From positions 1 to 28,518 of the forward strand of contig JALNYF010000028.1 of the NCBI GenBank assembly GCA_023229985.1: DNA of 28,518 nucleotides, read 5' to 3'. This document shows positions 8,345 through 15,876 of this stretch, one piece after another. The translations under genes were made by a program, and so were the position numbers. The DNA comes from Bacteroidales bacterium (GTDB lineage: Bacteria; Bacteroidota; Bacteroidia; Bacteroidales; WCHB1-69). Numbering within the stretch: the first letter of the stretch is position 1; each line of letters starts with the position of its first letter. The notes below the pieces were generated by a model. The model had not been told where the DNA came from and did no database searches. It saw only the letters and a program-made list of their open reading frames with translations.

Positions 8345-9016
8345 TTATTCCGGGAAGTATTCTTCGAAGCTTTTATCTTCATAAAAGAACACTATTTTTT
8401 TAACTTTTTTTCTTCCTGTTGGATGATTATCGCTTGAATTCCCTTGCGTATTTGCATCAGATTTTGAATTGCGTGGCGAATATCGTGCAGATTTGGATGT
8501 ATTTGGAGACGTAACAGGTCTCAAACCCGCCACTGCGGGGCTAACAGAGAGATTTCCGGGATAAGATGGGGTAGGGGGCGTTTCTGTTTCTTCTTCGATA
8601 TCTTCATCGGAGAAAACATCTTGGGTGATGTCATTATCCGCTATCGTTGCCGACTCCTCAGTTTCGCTGTCAATTTGATGCTCGGTCGGTACACCCGGAA
8701 AGCCATTGGAAAACAAATCGGCTTGAACGAGAGATTCTGCTTTGGGTTCAACATGGTTAGTGGGAACTTGCGCAACGATGTTCTCTGCACTTTCGGATTT
8801 GGTCATTGCCCCCATTCCGGTAATCAACCATTCGGCTCGCACCTCCGGAAACGCTTTCAATATTTTTTCCAACATATTGAAACTTGGCTGGTTTCTTCCC
8901 GAAAATATATGAGCCAAATTGGAGCGGGTAACTCCTATGATGCTTGCGAAATTTGCGGGTGACATTTGGGCAGACTCCATAATTTCTTTAATTCGTACAT
9001 TAATTTGTTGATCCAT
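8345..9016 (-). CDS. XRE-family DNA-binding regulator with a long disordered linker and conserved C-terminal tail
   Basis: 223 residues. Residues about 1-68 form a Cro/CI-type helix-turn-helix domain (MSPANFASIIGVTRSNLAHI, then SGRNQPSF and LEKILKAFPEVRAEWLITG), the form common in Bacteroidota regulators. Residues about 70-200 are acidic then Ser/Pro/Asn-rich low-complexity sequence and probably unfolded. The end is a basic RKKVKK patch followed by IVFFYEDKSFEEYFPE, a tail that recurs in this Bacteroidota family. No ligand or peptidase domain is visible, so signal sensing is not obvious. It converges on the glycosyltransferase with 2 bp between stop codons. Its upstream region has a good promoter and palindromic sites, so autoregulation is plausible but not shown. 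Confidence 0.85.
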   Translation of the reverse strand: MDQQINVRIKEIMESAQMSPANFASIIGVTRSNLAHIFSGRNQPSFNMLEKILKAFPEVRAEWLITGMGAMTKSESAENIVAQVPTNHVEPKAESLVQADLFSNGFPGVPTEHQIDSETEESATIADNDITQDVFSDEDIEEETETPPTPSYPGNLSVSPAVAGLRPVTSPNTSKSARYSPRNSKSDANTQGNSSDNHPTGRKKVKKIVFFYEDKSFEEYFPE

Positions 9017-9059
9017 GGTTGTTGTTTATTTTTGTAAAAAGTCAAATTGGTCAAAATAA

Positions 9060-9085
9060 TTTACAACTGTAATCACACTTGTAAA
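9060..9085. promoter_or_regulatory. 26-bp operator-like palindrome A (two TACAnnTGTA-type dyads) in the xre leader
   Basis: The outer arms TTTACAA and TTGTAAA are perfect. Overall 11 of 13 base pairs are symmetric about 9072/9073. It breaks into two dyads whose centres are 12 bp apart, TACAACTGTA (exact) and CACACTTGTA (one mismatch). It lies between the predicted xre start of transcription (about 9121) and the ATG at 9016, so a protein bound here would block elongation or translation of xre. Confidence 0.5.
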
Positions 9086-9127
9086 CAGAGAGCACAAACA
9101 TTTGTAACAGACAGTTGAACTCAGCTG

Positions 9128-9160
9128 CAAAAATAGTAAAAAAATTAAATATATTACAAA
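9128..9160 (-). promoter_or_regulatory. Promoter of the xre regulator (TTTG-N21-TAnnTTTG)
   Basis: The minus strand has a -33 TTTG (9157-9160), a 21-nt spacer and a -7 box TATTTTTG (9128-9135). Both elements match the Bacteroidota promoter with normal spacing. Transcription would start around 9121, giving a leader of about 105 nt that contains palindrome A. Confidence 0.65.
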
Positions 9161-9416
9161 TTGTTGAAAAATCTATCAATATTGATTTAATAAACACGTG
9201 TAACTATCTAAACATAAAAATAATATGGTATATAAATGATGATTATTAAATTGTTGATAATTATCAGCCACTTACTTCATATAAGACTTTACTAAAACGA
9301 ATTATAATACTGATATTCATCAAATTAAATAACATATATTATACAATTAGTTGAGATAAGGGCAAATTTTGTTTGTTTTACAAATGTGGAGTGATTTTTG
9401 AATAAATTTATGAGGA

Positions 9417-9452
9417 TTTTGTTTACAAATGTGATTACATGTGTAAACAAAA
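9417..9452. promoter_or_regulatory. 36-bp near-perfect palindrome B (two TACAnnTGTA-type dyads)
   Basis: The outer arms TTTTGTTTACA (9417-9427) and TGTAAACAAAA (9442-9452) are exact reverse complements. The inner part is also symmetric about 9434/9435, so 16 of 18 base pairs match in total. It resolves into TACAAATGTG (9424-9433, one mismatch) and TACATGTGTA (9436-9445, exact), again with centres 12 bp apart. Turned round, palindrome A matches the central 26 bp at 23 positions, so the two are copies of one site. It lies about 230 bp upstream of mltG. Confidence 0.55.
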
Positions 9453-9660
9453 TAGTAAAAAGTAGTGCACAATTGTTCTCCCGGATGTATACTTTTGTAA
9501 ATAATACAAATGTTACACGATTTATTTTTCACATAAAAATGAGAGTATCTTTAATTCATTGTAATTTTAATCACTTTTTGCAATTTACAAATTTATTATT
9601 TCCACATATTATTGTTTAAAACAAATTGTTTTTGCGAATCGAAAATCGCTAATTTGAATA

Positions 9661-9668
9661 TATTTTTG
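9661..9668 (+). promoter_or_regulatory. Bacteroidota -7 box (TATTTTTG) for mltG
   Basis: An exact TAnnTTTG match 15 bp before the ATG at 9684. The nearest TTTG upstream (9631-9634) leaves a 26-nt spacer, slightly long for a -33 element. The box overlaps the frame of any earlier mltG start, which supports translation from 9684. Confidence 0.5.
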
Positions 9669-9683
9669 TATCAAATTTTCAAA

Positions 9684-10691
9684 ATGAAATTAAAGTATTT
9701 TCTTATAGCACTATTAGCCGTCTTTGTTTTGTCAGCGGCTGTATTTGTGTTTGTTTTATTTGTCCCAAACGGACAGGCTTCGTCTCTGCCACTTGTGATT
9801 CCGGATGGGGCTTCTTACCAACAAGTGGAGGATTCTATTCAAAAAAATGATTGGGTTAGAAACAAACTTACCTTTCGTATTGCAGCCCGCTTTCTCAATT
9901 ATAACCACGTTATGAAGGGAAAGTATGTGATTGACAAAAACGAAAATAATTTCGAGATTATTAAAAAATTGAGACGCGGGCAGCATTATCCCGTGAAGTT
10001 TACCATTAATAATATTAGAACGAAATGCCAACTGTTGCAGAAAATAGAGTCTTTTCATTTTTTATTTGATATTGCTGATTTGGAAACATTGTTGAATGAT
10101 AGCTCGTTTCTTGCAAAATATGACCTGACCCCGGCAACTGCCATTGCCGTTTTTCAACCGAATACCTACGAGTTCTATTATGACATTTCAGCACAGGGAT
10201 TTTTTGAAAAAATGTATGGTTATTATCAAAAATTCTGGAATCAAAAACGATTGGAAATAGCTGACTCTATGGGTTTTACACCGTTAGAAGTTGCTACGTT
10301 GGCTTCTATTGTTGAAGAAGAGAATTTTAAAGAATGTGAAAAAGCGATTATTGCGGGACTGTATATCAATCGCTTGCACCAAGATTTGCTTTTGCAGGCA
10401 GACCCGACCGTCAAATTTGCGCTGGGTGATTTTTCCATTAAAAGAGTATATGAAAAACATACTCAAGTTGATTCCCCATATAACACCTATAAATACAAGG
10501 GCTTACCGCCCGGTCCCATTCGAATTCCCGCTCAATCGACCATTGACTCTGTATTGAATTATACCCACCATAACTATATTTTTATGTGCGCCAAAGAGGA
10601 TTTTTCAGGAACACATCATTTTACAAATAGCTATTCCCAACATTTAGTGAACAGTCGGAAATATCAGCGCGCATTATCTGCAATGGAGTGA
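9684..10691 (+). CDS. mltG: Endolytic peptidoglycan transglycosylase MltG (YceG-like)
   Basis: 335 residues from ATG 9684. Residues 8-27 are a membrane anchor, so the catalytic part is periplasmic. The enzyme cuts glycan strands and is thought to end nascent peptidoglycan polymerisation. A LysM-like part (PDGASYQQVEDSI...LRRGQH) precedes the catalytic region. LASIVEEENF carries the expected catalytic Glu211 (E. coli Glu218). LQADPTVKFALG, DSPYNTYKYKGLPPGPI and the ending GTHHFTNSYSQH are strongly conserved family blocks. An open frame extends 24 codons further upstream to 9612, but that segment is not signal-like and contains the -7 box, so I chose 9684. It is the first gene after the operator-rich region and may be cotranscribed with the next gene. 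Confidence 0.95.
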   Translation: MKLKYFLIALLAVFVLSAAVFVFVLFVPNGQASSLPLVIPDGASYQQVEDSIQKNDWVRNKLTFRIAARFLNYNHVMKGKYVIDKNENNFEIIKKLRRGQHYPVKFTINNIRTKCQLLQKIESFHFLFDIADLETLLNDSSFLAKYDLTPATAIAVFQPNTYEFYYDISAQGFFEKMYGYYQKFWNQKRLEIADSMGFTPLEVATLASIVEEENFKECEKAIIAGLYINRLHQDLLLQADPTVKFALGDFSIKRVYEKHTQVDSPYNTYKYKGLPPGPIRIPAQSTIDSVLNYTHHNYIFMCAKEDFSGTHHFTNSYSQHLVNSRKYQRALSAME

Positions 10692-10725
10692 TAATTTTTT
10701 ATGAATCTTTTCGTTATTATACTTT

Positions 10726-12753
10726 ATGAAAAGAACTTACGCTTTATTGATACTCTTTTGCTTTCATTCGTTGGCGTTGTTGGCGATAGAACCTCCCCAA
10801 TTGCGTTGCCTAAGCGTAGATGTAGCTGGAGACGTTACTTTGACGTGGTTGCAACCCGCCGATATTGTTGATTTTGACCGTTATGAAATCTATTCTACCA
10901 ACGATTTGGCTACTCCCTTTACTTTAATCACGCAAGTATTCAATGCCAATACAACCACTTACACGCACGCGGGCGCAGATGCCGTCAATAACGCACACGT
11001 TTATTACTACATGAAAGTGTTTTCCACCAACGCGAATTTTACGTCCGATACACTCGCTACCATTGAGTTTTACCTTTCCAATTTTGGCAATGGTGTGGCT
11101 GTCTTGAATTGGAGCGCGCCGATTTTGCCGTTATTGCCTTCTTTTTCAAATAATTACGAATTATTTAAAGAATACCCCGCCGGCACTTGGTCGTTGATTG
11201 GCACTTATCCGAATCTTCTCTTTCGAGATACTATTGACGTTTGCTCCGCCACTATTGGTTATAGAGTTGAATTGGCAGATGCGTCCGGTTGCCAAAATGT
11301 GTCAAGAATACAAAGCGATCTATTTTCCGATAGAACTGCACCGGGGATTTTGCAAATTGACAGTGTGTCAGTAAATTACAATACTTCACAGATCCATTTA
11401 GGCTGGAGCACGTCGCCTAACCCCGATGCGTCCGGCTACATCATTTACCATTTTGAAAATAACTTATGGGTGCCGATAGATACCGTTTGGGGACACAACA
11501 ATAATTCGTGGATAGATGCACTCAACGGAAGTGACGTTCCCCAAGAGTACCGAATTGCCGTTTTGGATAGCTGCATGAACTCCAGTCCAATGAGCCAAGC
11601 ACAGCACCAAATCCGGTTGCAGGCAACCTATGATTTATGTCGTCGCGAAGCCACCTTGACGTGGGATGCGTATGATAATTTGTTCCCGGACATTGAGAAA
11701 TATGAGATCTATTTTGCCGAAAACGGAGGTGCTTTGCAATTTGCCGGAACCGTTGACGATCAAACGCATACCTTTGTGCTCTCTAATTTGGTGCCACTCA
11801 GTACTTACGATTGCATCGTGAAGGCGGTGAATGTGGGAGAAACTGTTTCCGCAAGTTCCACGAAAGTAAGTTTTTTGTTTAATTCCACTAACAATCAAGA
11901 CTTTGTTTATATTTGTTATGTGTCCGTTGTCAATAATGCCTCCATTGAGGTAAAAGTATTTACCGGCACAACGATTTTATTTACCAAGGTTCATTTGTAC
12001 CGAAGTGTTGGCGATGCGGCTCACTTTGTGCATTATGCAACTGCCCAATTTGACGGAACTGATACTTATCTTTTTACAGATGAGAATGTTGAGGTTGGGA
12101 GACAGCTTTATTATTATCGTGCTTCCATAGAAAACGAATGTCAGGTGGAGACGGCTTTATCCAATGTTTCGCACAATATTTTGCTTACCGGGGAGGCACT
12201 TAAGGGCGTGAATATAAACTCTTTGCATTGGACTTCATACGGTGGGTGGCAAGGGAATGTATCTGCTTATTCTTTGTTTCGCTGCACGGAAGTTGAACCT
12301 GCCTTTGTCTCTGTTTGGGGTGGTAATTCTGTGGATACGTTACATAATGACGATGTGGCTTATTTGCGAACGAGTGGCGAGAAGTTTTCTTATTATGTGG
12401 AAGCGCAAGAGAATATGAATGCCTACGGGTTGAATGAAAAAAGTGTATCTAACACATTTACTTTAAAACAGTTACCAATTACTTATATTCCTAATGCTTT
12501 TTGTCCGGGAGATAGGGGAGGGAACACGGTTTTTTTGCCGGTTCATTCTTTTGTAACGACTGAGAATTACAATTTTTATATCTATTCGCGGGACGGTTAT
12601 TTGCTGTTTCATACTACCAATCCGAATGAGGGCTGGGATGGCATTTACAACGGAAAAATTATGCCGTTAGGGGTATATATTTACAAAATTACGTACATTT
12701 ATAATGACGAAGTCCCTGTTGAGTTGGTGGGGACAGTTACGGCAGTACGATGA
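10726..12753 (+). CDS. Secreted fibronectin-type-III-like protein with T9SS type B (gliding-motility-associated) C-terminal domain
   Basis: 675 residues. Residues 1-20 are a signal peptide (MKRTYALLILFCFHSLALLA). The body is a series of Ig/FnIII-like modules, for example about 24-120 (GDVTLTWLQPADIVDFDRYEIY), about 208-300 (QIHLGWSTSPNPDASGYIIY) and about 300-395 (EATLTWDAYDNLFPDIEKYEIY). Residues about 586-675 are the type B sorting domain: YIPNAFCPGD, then FYIYSRDGYLLFHT, WDGIYNGK and PLGVYIYKI. Cargo with this domain uses the type IX secretion system and is often handled by a PorP/SprF-type outer-membrane partner; none is in the window. It begins 34 bp after mltG with no promoter box between, so the two may share a transcript. 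It ends immediately beside the 3' end of the RNase P RNA on the other strand. Confidence 0.88.
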   Translation: MKRTYALLILFCFHSLALLAIEPPQLRCLSVDVAGDVTLTWLQPADIVDFDRYEIYSTNDLATPFTLITQVFNANTTTYTHAGADAVNNAHVYYYMKVFSTNANFTSDTLATIEFYLSNFGNGVAVLNWSAPILPLLPSFSNNYELFKEYPAGTWSLIGTYPNLLFRDTIDVCSATIGYRVELADASGCQNVSRIQSDLFSDRTAPGILQIDSVSVNYNTSQIHLGWSTSPNPDASGYIIYHFENNLWVPIDTVWGHNNNSWIDALNGSDVPQEYRIAVLDSCMNSSPMSQAQHQIRLQATYDLCRREATLTWDAYDNLFPDIEKYEIYFAENGGALQFAGTVDDQTHTFVLSNLVPLSTYDCIVKAVNVGETVSASSTKVSFLFNSTNNQDFVYICYVSVVNNASIEVKVFTGTTILFTKVHLYRSVGDAAHFVHYATAQFDGTDTYLFTDENVEVGRQLYYYRASIENECQVETALSNVSHNILLTGEALKGVNINSLHWTSYGGWQGNVSAYSLFRCTEVEPAFVSVWGGNSVDTLHNDDVAYLRTSGEKFSYYVEAQENMNAYGLNEKSVSNTFTLKQLPITYIPNAFCPGDRGGNTVFLPVHSFVTTENYNFYIYSRDGYLLFHTTNPNEGWDGIYNGKIMPLGVYIYKITYIYNDEVPVELVGTVTAVR

Positions 12754-12754
12754 T

Positions 12755-13105
12755 AAAAAAAACAGCAGTCTGTAAGCCGGGTTCTGTCGAGTTCCGTCAT
12801 TTATCTACGATTCACGTCACCGTGAACCTGAATCGACCTACCCTCCGAGTTGGGCGAGCAGCCCTCAAGCCTCGGTTTATTTGGTCTTTCAACCCATGAG
12901 GTTTACCCCCGCTCCACATCACTGCAAGCGTCGTGAGCTCTTACCTCACGTTTTCACCCTTACTCTGCCAAAGCAAAGCGGTTCTTTTCTGTGGCACTGT
13001 CTGTAACTCTCGAAAGAGTCCCTTCCCGTTAGGAAGCATGGTGCTCTGTGTTGCCCGGACTTTCCTCTCCCTGACTAGCAGGCAGCGACGGAACAACTGC
13101 TGTTT
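12755..13105 (-). ncRNA. rnpB: RNase P RNA (bacterial type A)
   Basis: The minus strand carries the RNase P core. The 5' conserved region GAGGAAAGTCCGGGC is at 13053-13067, and the 3' P4 partner ACAGAACCCGGCTTA is at 12773-12787. Between them are the universally conserved blocks around AGGGTGAAAACGTG and GGGGGTAAACCTCATGGG. P1 forms between AACAGCAGT at the 5' end and ACTGCTGTT at the 3' end (12761-12769), followed by a T-run (12755-12760) that would end transcription. The RNA is about 350 nt. It is the catalytic part of RNase P and trims the 5' ends of tRNA precursors. Ends are set from P1 pairing and may be off by a few bases. Confidence 0.95.
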
Positions 13106-13106
13106 A

Positions 13107-13751
13107 TCATCGTGTAAAAACGTAATTCAAAATGTTGGCTCCCATCTGCAACGCTTTGGTTCGCGTGGCTTCGGAGTCCTTATGTACTTCAAAATCTTCC
13201 CATCCGTCACCCAAGTCGCATTCATATGTGTAGAAGCAAATCAATCGTCCTTCCCAAAACAAGCCAAATCCTTGTGCCGGCTTGTTGTCATGTTCATGGA
13301 TTTTCGGCAAACCGTTGGGAAACTTGTATTTTTGGTTATAAATGGGGTGGTTGTATGGCAATTCGACGAAATCCAATTCAGGGAACACAATTTTCATTTG
13401 CGCGCGGACGAACTGATCAATGCCGTAATTGTCGTCGATGTGCAAAAAACCGCCCGACAGCAAATACATGCGCAAATTCTGAGCTTCTTCGTTCGAAAAA
13501 ACAACATTTCCGTGACCGGTCATGTGCACAAAAGGATATTGGAAAATGTCGGTGCTGCCCACTTCTACTGTTGCAATATTTGGAGAAAGTGTCATAGAAA
13601 GATTTTTATTGCAAAAACTTACCAAGTTCCGTAATGATGTCGGGTTGGCGTACCAATCGCCGCCGCCACGATATTTCAAAAGCGCAATTTGCTGACCAAA
13701 TGCCGTTATACTAAAAAATATCAATAAAATAATGCCAATAGATCTCTTCAT
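13107..13751 (-). CDS. DUF4159 protein, exported
   Basis: 214 residues. Residues 1-19 are a signal peptide ending at FGQQ. The rest matches the DUF4159 pattern: IALLKYRGGGDWYANPTSL near the start, PFVHMTGHGNVVFS, LLSGGFLHIDDNYGID, PELDFVELPYNHPIYN and GRLICFYTYECDLGDGWED. The fold of this family resembles a glutamine-amidotransferase-like domain without known catalysis; its function is not established. It starts 10 bp after the stop of the VWA membrane protein, so they form an operon. This VWA/DUF4159 pairing is common in Bacteroidota, which suggests one envelope or stress complex. Its stop codon lies directly beside the predicted 5' end of rnpB. Confidence 0.85.
   Translation of the reverse strand: MKRSIGIILLIFFSITAFGQQIALLKYRGGGDWYANPTSLRNLVSFCNKNLSMTLSPNIATVEVGSTDIFQYPFVHMTGHGNVVFSNEEAQNLRMYLLSGGFLHIDDNYGIDQFVRAQMKIVFPELDFVELPYNHPIYNQKYKFPNGLPKIHEHDNKPAQGFGLFWEGRLICFYTYECDLGDGWEDFEVHKDSEATRTKALQMGANILNYVFTR
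13117..13124 (-). promoter_or_regulatory. Possible rnpB -7 box (TACGTTTT)
   Basis: The minus strand reads TACGTTTT, five of the six fixed positions of TAnnTTTG, inside the last codons of the DUF4159 gene. It lies about 12 bp upstream of the predicted rnpB 5' end, the correct distance for a transcription start. No TTTG is visible at -33. It is offered because rnpB has no other room for a promoter. Confidence 0.25.
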
Positions 13752-13761
13752 CTTTTCTTGA

Positions 13762-15858
13762 TTAATAACCGCCGCCCCATTTTCTCATAAACCATTCAAT
13801 GCCCAATAAGAGCATGATGACCGTCAAATATATCCAACTATTGAGCAGCAAGCTATATTTTTTATGATAGGTAGCAACCGGTTTTATATTTTCATTATTT
13901 TTAATAAACTGTTCGATTTTATCCAATTGATCAACTGTAAAAAATTGACCATTAGAGCTTTGAGAAATATTTTTCAATAAATCGTGGTCAGCGACCAGGT
14001 TTACGCTTTCCACCAGAATCTCTTGCACGGAGAAGCGACCGGTTTTGCGATAGCTGTTGTTGCCCGATTTTGTAGTGGCTTCCCATTGGTAGTCGCCAAC
14101 CGGTAATTTGCCCAGATTCAGATAGTAAGCGTTGTTTTGTTTCGAGAATTGTGAAGTGAATTTCTTTCCTTCGCTATCGGTCAGGGTAAAACTAACGTCC
14201 GGTTCGGAGATTAATTCGTAGCTTTCGTTGTACAATTCTGCGGTCAATTCCACAGTGCGATTTTCGCCATATACTTCTTCTGCATAGACGCGGAAAAGGC
14301 TTTTATCCCCTTTAACGGACAGATAAAGTGCCATTTTGTTGATAATTTCATCAAATGCGTCGAAATTTTGTGTTTGAAGGTAATTTTGCATGCGCCAACG
14401 CCAAATATCAACTCCGGTAATTACGCCGACTTTGGAATTGTTGTTTTGAGAAAAAAGTATCAGTGGATAGTTGCTGACAACGCTATTAATTTTCTGATAT
14501 AAAAAGCAGTTGGAATTTCCGGTGATGTTGTATGTTCCGAACATCGTGTTGAGGGGGGTATAGTAGTTCAACATTTGTCGCGCTTCTTCGGAGAAAGTAA
14601 AAAGCAAGAAATTATCATTAAATACCGGTAAGGCATCGTTTTTTAAATCTTTGTGTTGGTTGAGCGTAAGTCCCGTATTGAACTGATTGAAAGTATTAAG
14701 GTCAGATTGTGGTCCCAAAATATATAAAACCGGCAGATGATTTTGTTGTATTTGGTTCAACAGATTGCCGGACGATTGATTTTTAGCCGGTAGTTGATGC
14801 AAAATGAGCAAAGAATAATCACGGGGATTTTGTTTGAAATCGGTAACCGGATAAACTTCCACCTGATATTTGTCGGATAAAGAAAGGGCTTGATGTATGG
14901 CACTCACATCGGGGTGGGGGGCGTTGTAAATGATGGCAATTTTTTCTCGTGAATCAACCACTTCAATAAAGAAGGAGCCTTCATTGTTTCGATAGGTAAT
15001 TTCACCTTCTAATTCGCTGAGGGTAACTCGATATTTATGTGTGCCTTTTTCTTTCGCTTCCAATGACAAGTTTACCGTTTCAAAGTATTGATTTCCATTA
15101 ATTTGTATATTTTTTGAAAAGACTTCGGCATCTTTGTCGAAAACGGTCAGCTTGGCACTCTGCGACGATAATTTGGTAGCAGCAATTTTAATTTCTACAG
15201 GAAAGAAATTGCCGATATAGGTCTGTTTGTTGTGGTTAATGCCGGTAATTCCCAAGTCAATTTGACTTTCTGTATTGCCGGTTCCGACAGTATGAATGGG
15301 AAATTGAACGCCGTTAACTTTATATTGCGGGTTATAGCCGGCATTATAAATACCGTCGCTAATCAGCACCATGGCACCTACATTTCTATTATGATAAACG
15401 TTATCTATTTCGTCAAAAATAGAAGAAATATCGGTTGTTTTTTCATGAAAAGATAAATGAATATCCCTGTTTGGTTTTTGCATAGAGCACTCTTCTCCGA
15501 TAAAGTAAGGCTGAATTTCATAATTATCGTCAAAAGAGTGAATCAGATGATTAATTTTTTGTTGAAAATCGCCTTGATAAAAAGCAGAATCTTTCGTCAA
15601 TTTCATGGATTCCGAATTGTCGATGGCAAAAATAATGACCGGTTTATCGACTTCTTTCACGCTTAGTTTTAGCATTGGTACTAAAATCAGAAATGCGATG
15701 AGCGACACTGACAGCCCACGCAGTGTAGCCATCACGATTTGTGTCCGCTTGCCATAGTCAATAGTCCTATTCTTATAATATAATATGAATGCGAAAATAA
15801 CTCCTAATAACAGGCAGAGCAGTAAGAACCAAAGTGAGTATTCCGTTAGCATTGTCAT
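13762..15858 (-). CDS. Membrane VWA-domain protein with GATase-like domain
   Basis: 698 residues from ATG 15858 (ATG 15852 is the alternative). Two N-terminal membrane helices come first (about 10-27 and 42-62). A VWA domain follows with the metal-site motif DNSES (D80, S82, S84). Next comes a beta domain, a class I glutamine-amidotransferase-like region (KIAIIYNAPHPDVSAIHQAL, LLILHQLPAK, PVLYILGPQSD), another beta domain, and a C-terminal membrane helix (about 671-690) before RKWGGGY. This is the layout of BatA/BatB-like or 'VWA-GATase' envelope proteins of unknown task. A longer open frame reaches a TTG at 15879, but that codon lies within the -7 promoter box at 15877-15884, so translation from there is impossible on that transcript. 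DUF4159 follows 10 bp downstream. Confidence 0.85.
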   Translation of the reverse strand: MTMLTEYSLWFLLLCLLLGVIFAFILYYKNRTIDYGKRTQIVMATLRGLSVSLIAFLILVPMLKLSVKEVDKPVIIFAIDNSESMKLTKDSAFYQGDFQQKINHLIHSFDDNYEIQPYFIGEECSMQKPNRDIHLSFHEKTTDISSIFDEIDNVYHNRNVGAMVLISDGIYNAGYNPQYKVNGVQFPIHTVGTGNTESQIDLGITGINHNKQTYIGNFFPVEIKIAATKLSSQSAKLTVFDKDAEVFSKNIQINGNQYFETVNLSLEAKEKGTHKYRVTLSELEGEITYRNNEGSFFIEVVDSREKIAIIYNAPHPDVSAIHQALSLSDKYQVEVYPVTDFKQNPRDYSLLILHQLPAKNQSSGNLLNQIQQNHLPVLYILGPQSDLNTFNQFNTGLTLNQHKDLKNDALPVFNDNFLLFTFSEEARQMLNYYTPLNTMFGTYNITGNSNCFLYQKINSVVSNYPLILFSQNNNSKVGVITGVDIWRWRMQNYLQTQNFDAFDEIINKMALYLSVKGDKSLFRVYAEEVYGENRTVELTAELYNESYELISEPDVSFTLTDSEGKKFTSQFSKQNNAYYLNLGKLPVGDYQWEATTKSGNNSYRKTGRFSVQEILVESVNLVADHDLLKNISQSSNGQFFTVDQLDKIEQFIKNNENIKPVATYHKKYSLLLNSWIYLTVIMLLLGIEWFMRKWGGGY

Positions 15859-15876
15859 GGTCGAAATTTTGGAGTG

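Larger units (their letters stand above)
9017..9683. other. 667-bp gene-free AT-rich region between divergent xre and mltG, with clustered dyads
   Basis: No credible gene lies here; the open frames are short and biased only by AT content. The stretch holds the xre promoter, the mltG promoter and a set of TACAnnTGTA-like dyads. Exact copies are at 9062-9071 and 9436-9445. Copies with one mismatch are at 9074-9083, 9097-9106, 9193-9202, 9379-9388, 9424-9433, 9505-9514 and 9586-9595. Two 12-bp perfect palindromes also occur, ATCAATATTGAT (9175-9186) and TGATAATTATCA (9255-9266). A 12-mer TTTACAAATGTG is repeated exactly at 9377-9388 and 9422-9433. Confidence 0.7.

Noticed and set aside
9255..9266. 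TTATCAGCCA and TTTCCACA-like strings considered as DnaA boxes of an origin in the gene-free region.
   Set aside because: None matches TTATCCACA closely, there is no cluster, and no dnaA or dnaN gene is nearby.
9322..9349. dif-like 28-mer: AAATTAAATAA, CATATA, TTATACAATTA, resembling XerC site, 6-bp centre and XerD site.
   Set aside because: Only the short ATAA/TTAT core is symmetric and the region is extremely AT-rich, so chance is likely. A GC-skew plot of the whole genome would settle whether the terminus lies here.
9398..9619. Open frame of 73 codons in the xre-mltG gap.
   Set aside because: Runs across palindrome B, has AT-driven composition, no recognisable motif and no promoter in front of it.
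12933..13634. 233-codon plus-strand open frame.
   Set aside because: It crosses rnpB and the antisense strand of the DUF4159 gene; both of those are well supported.
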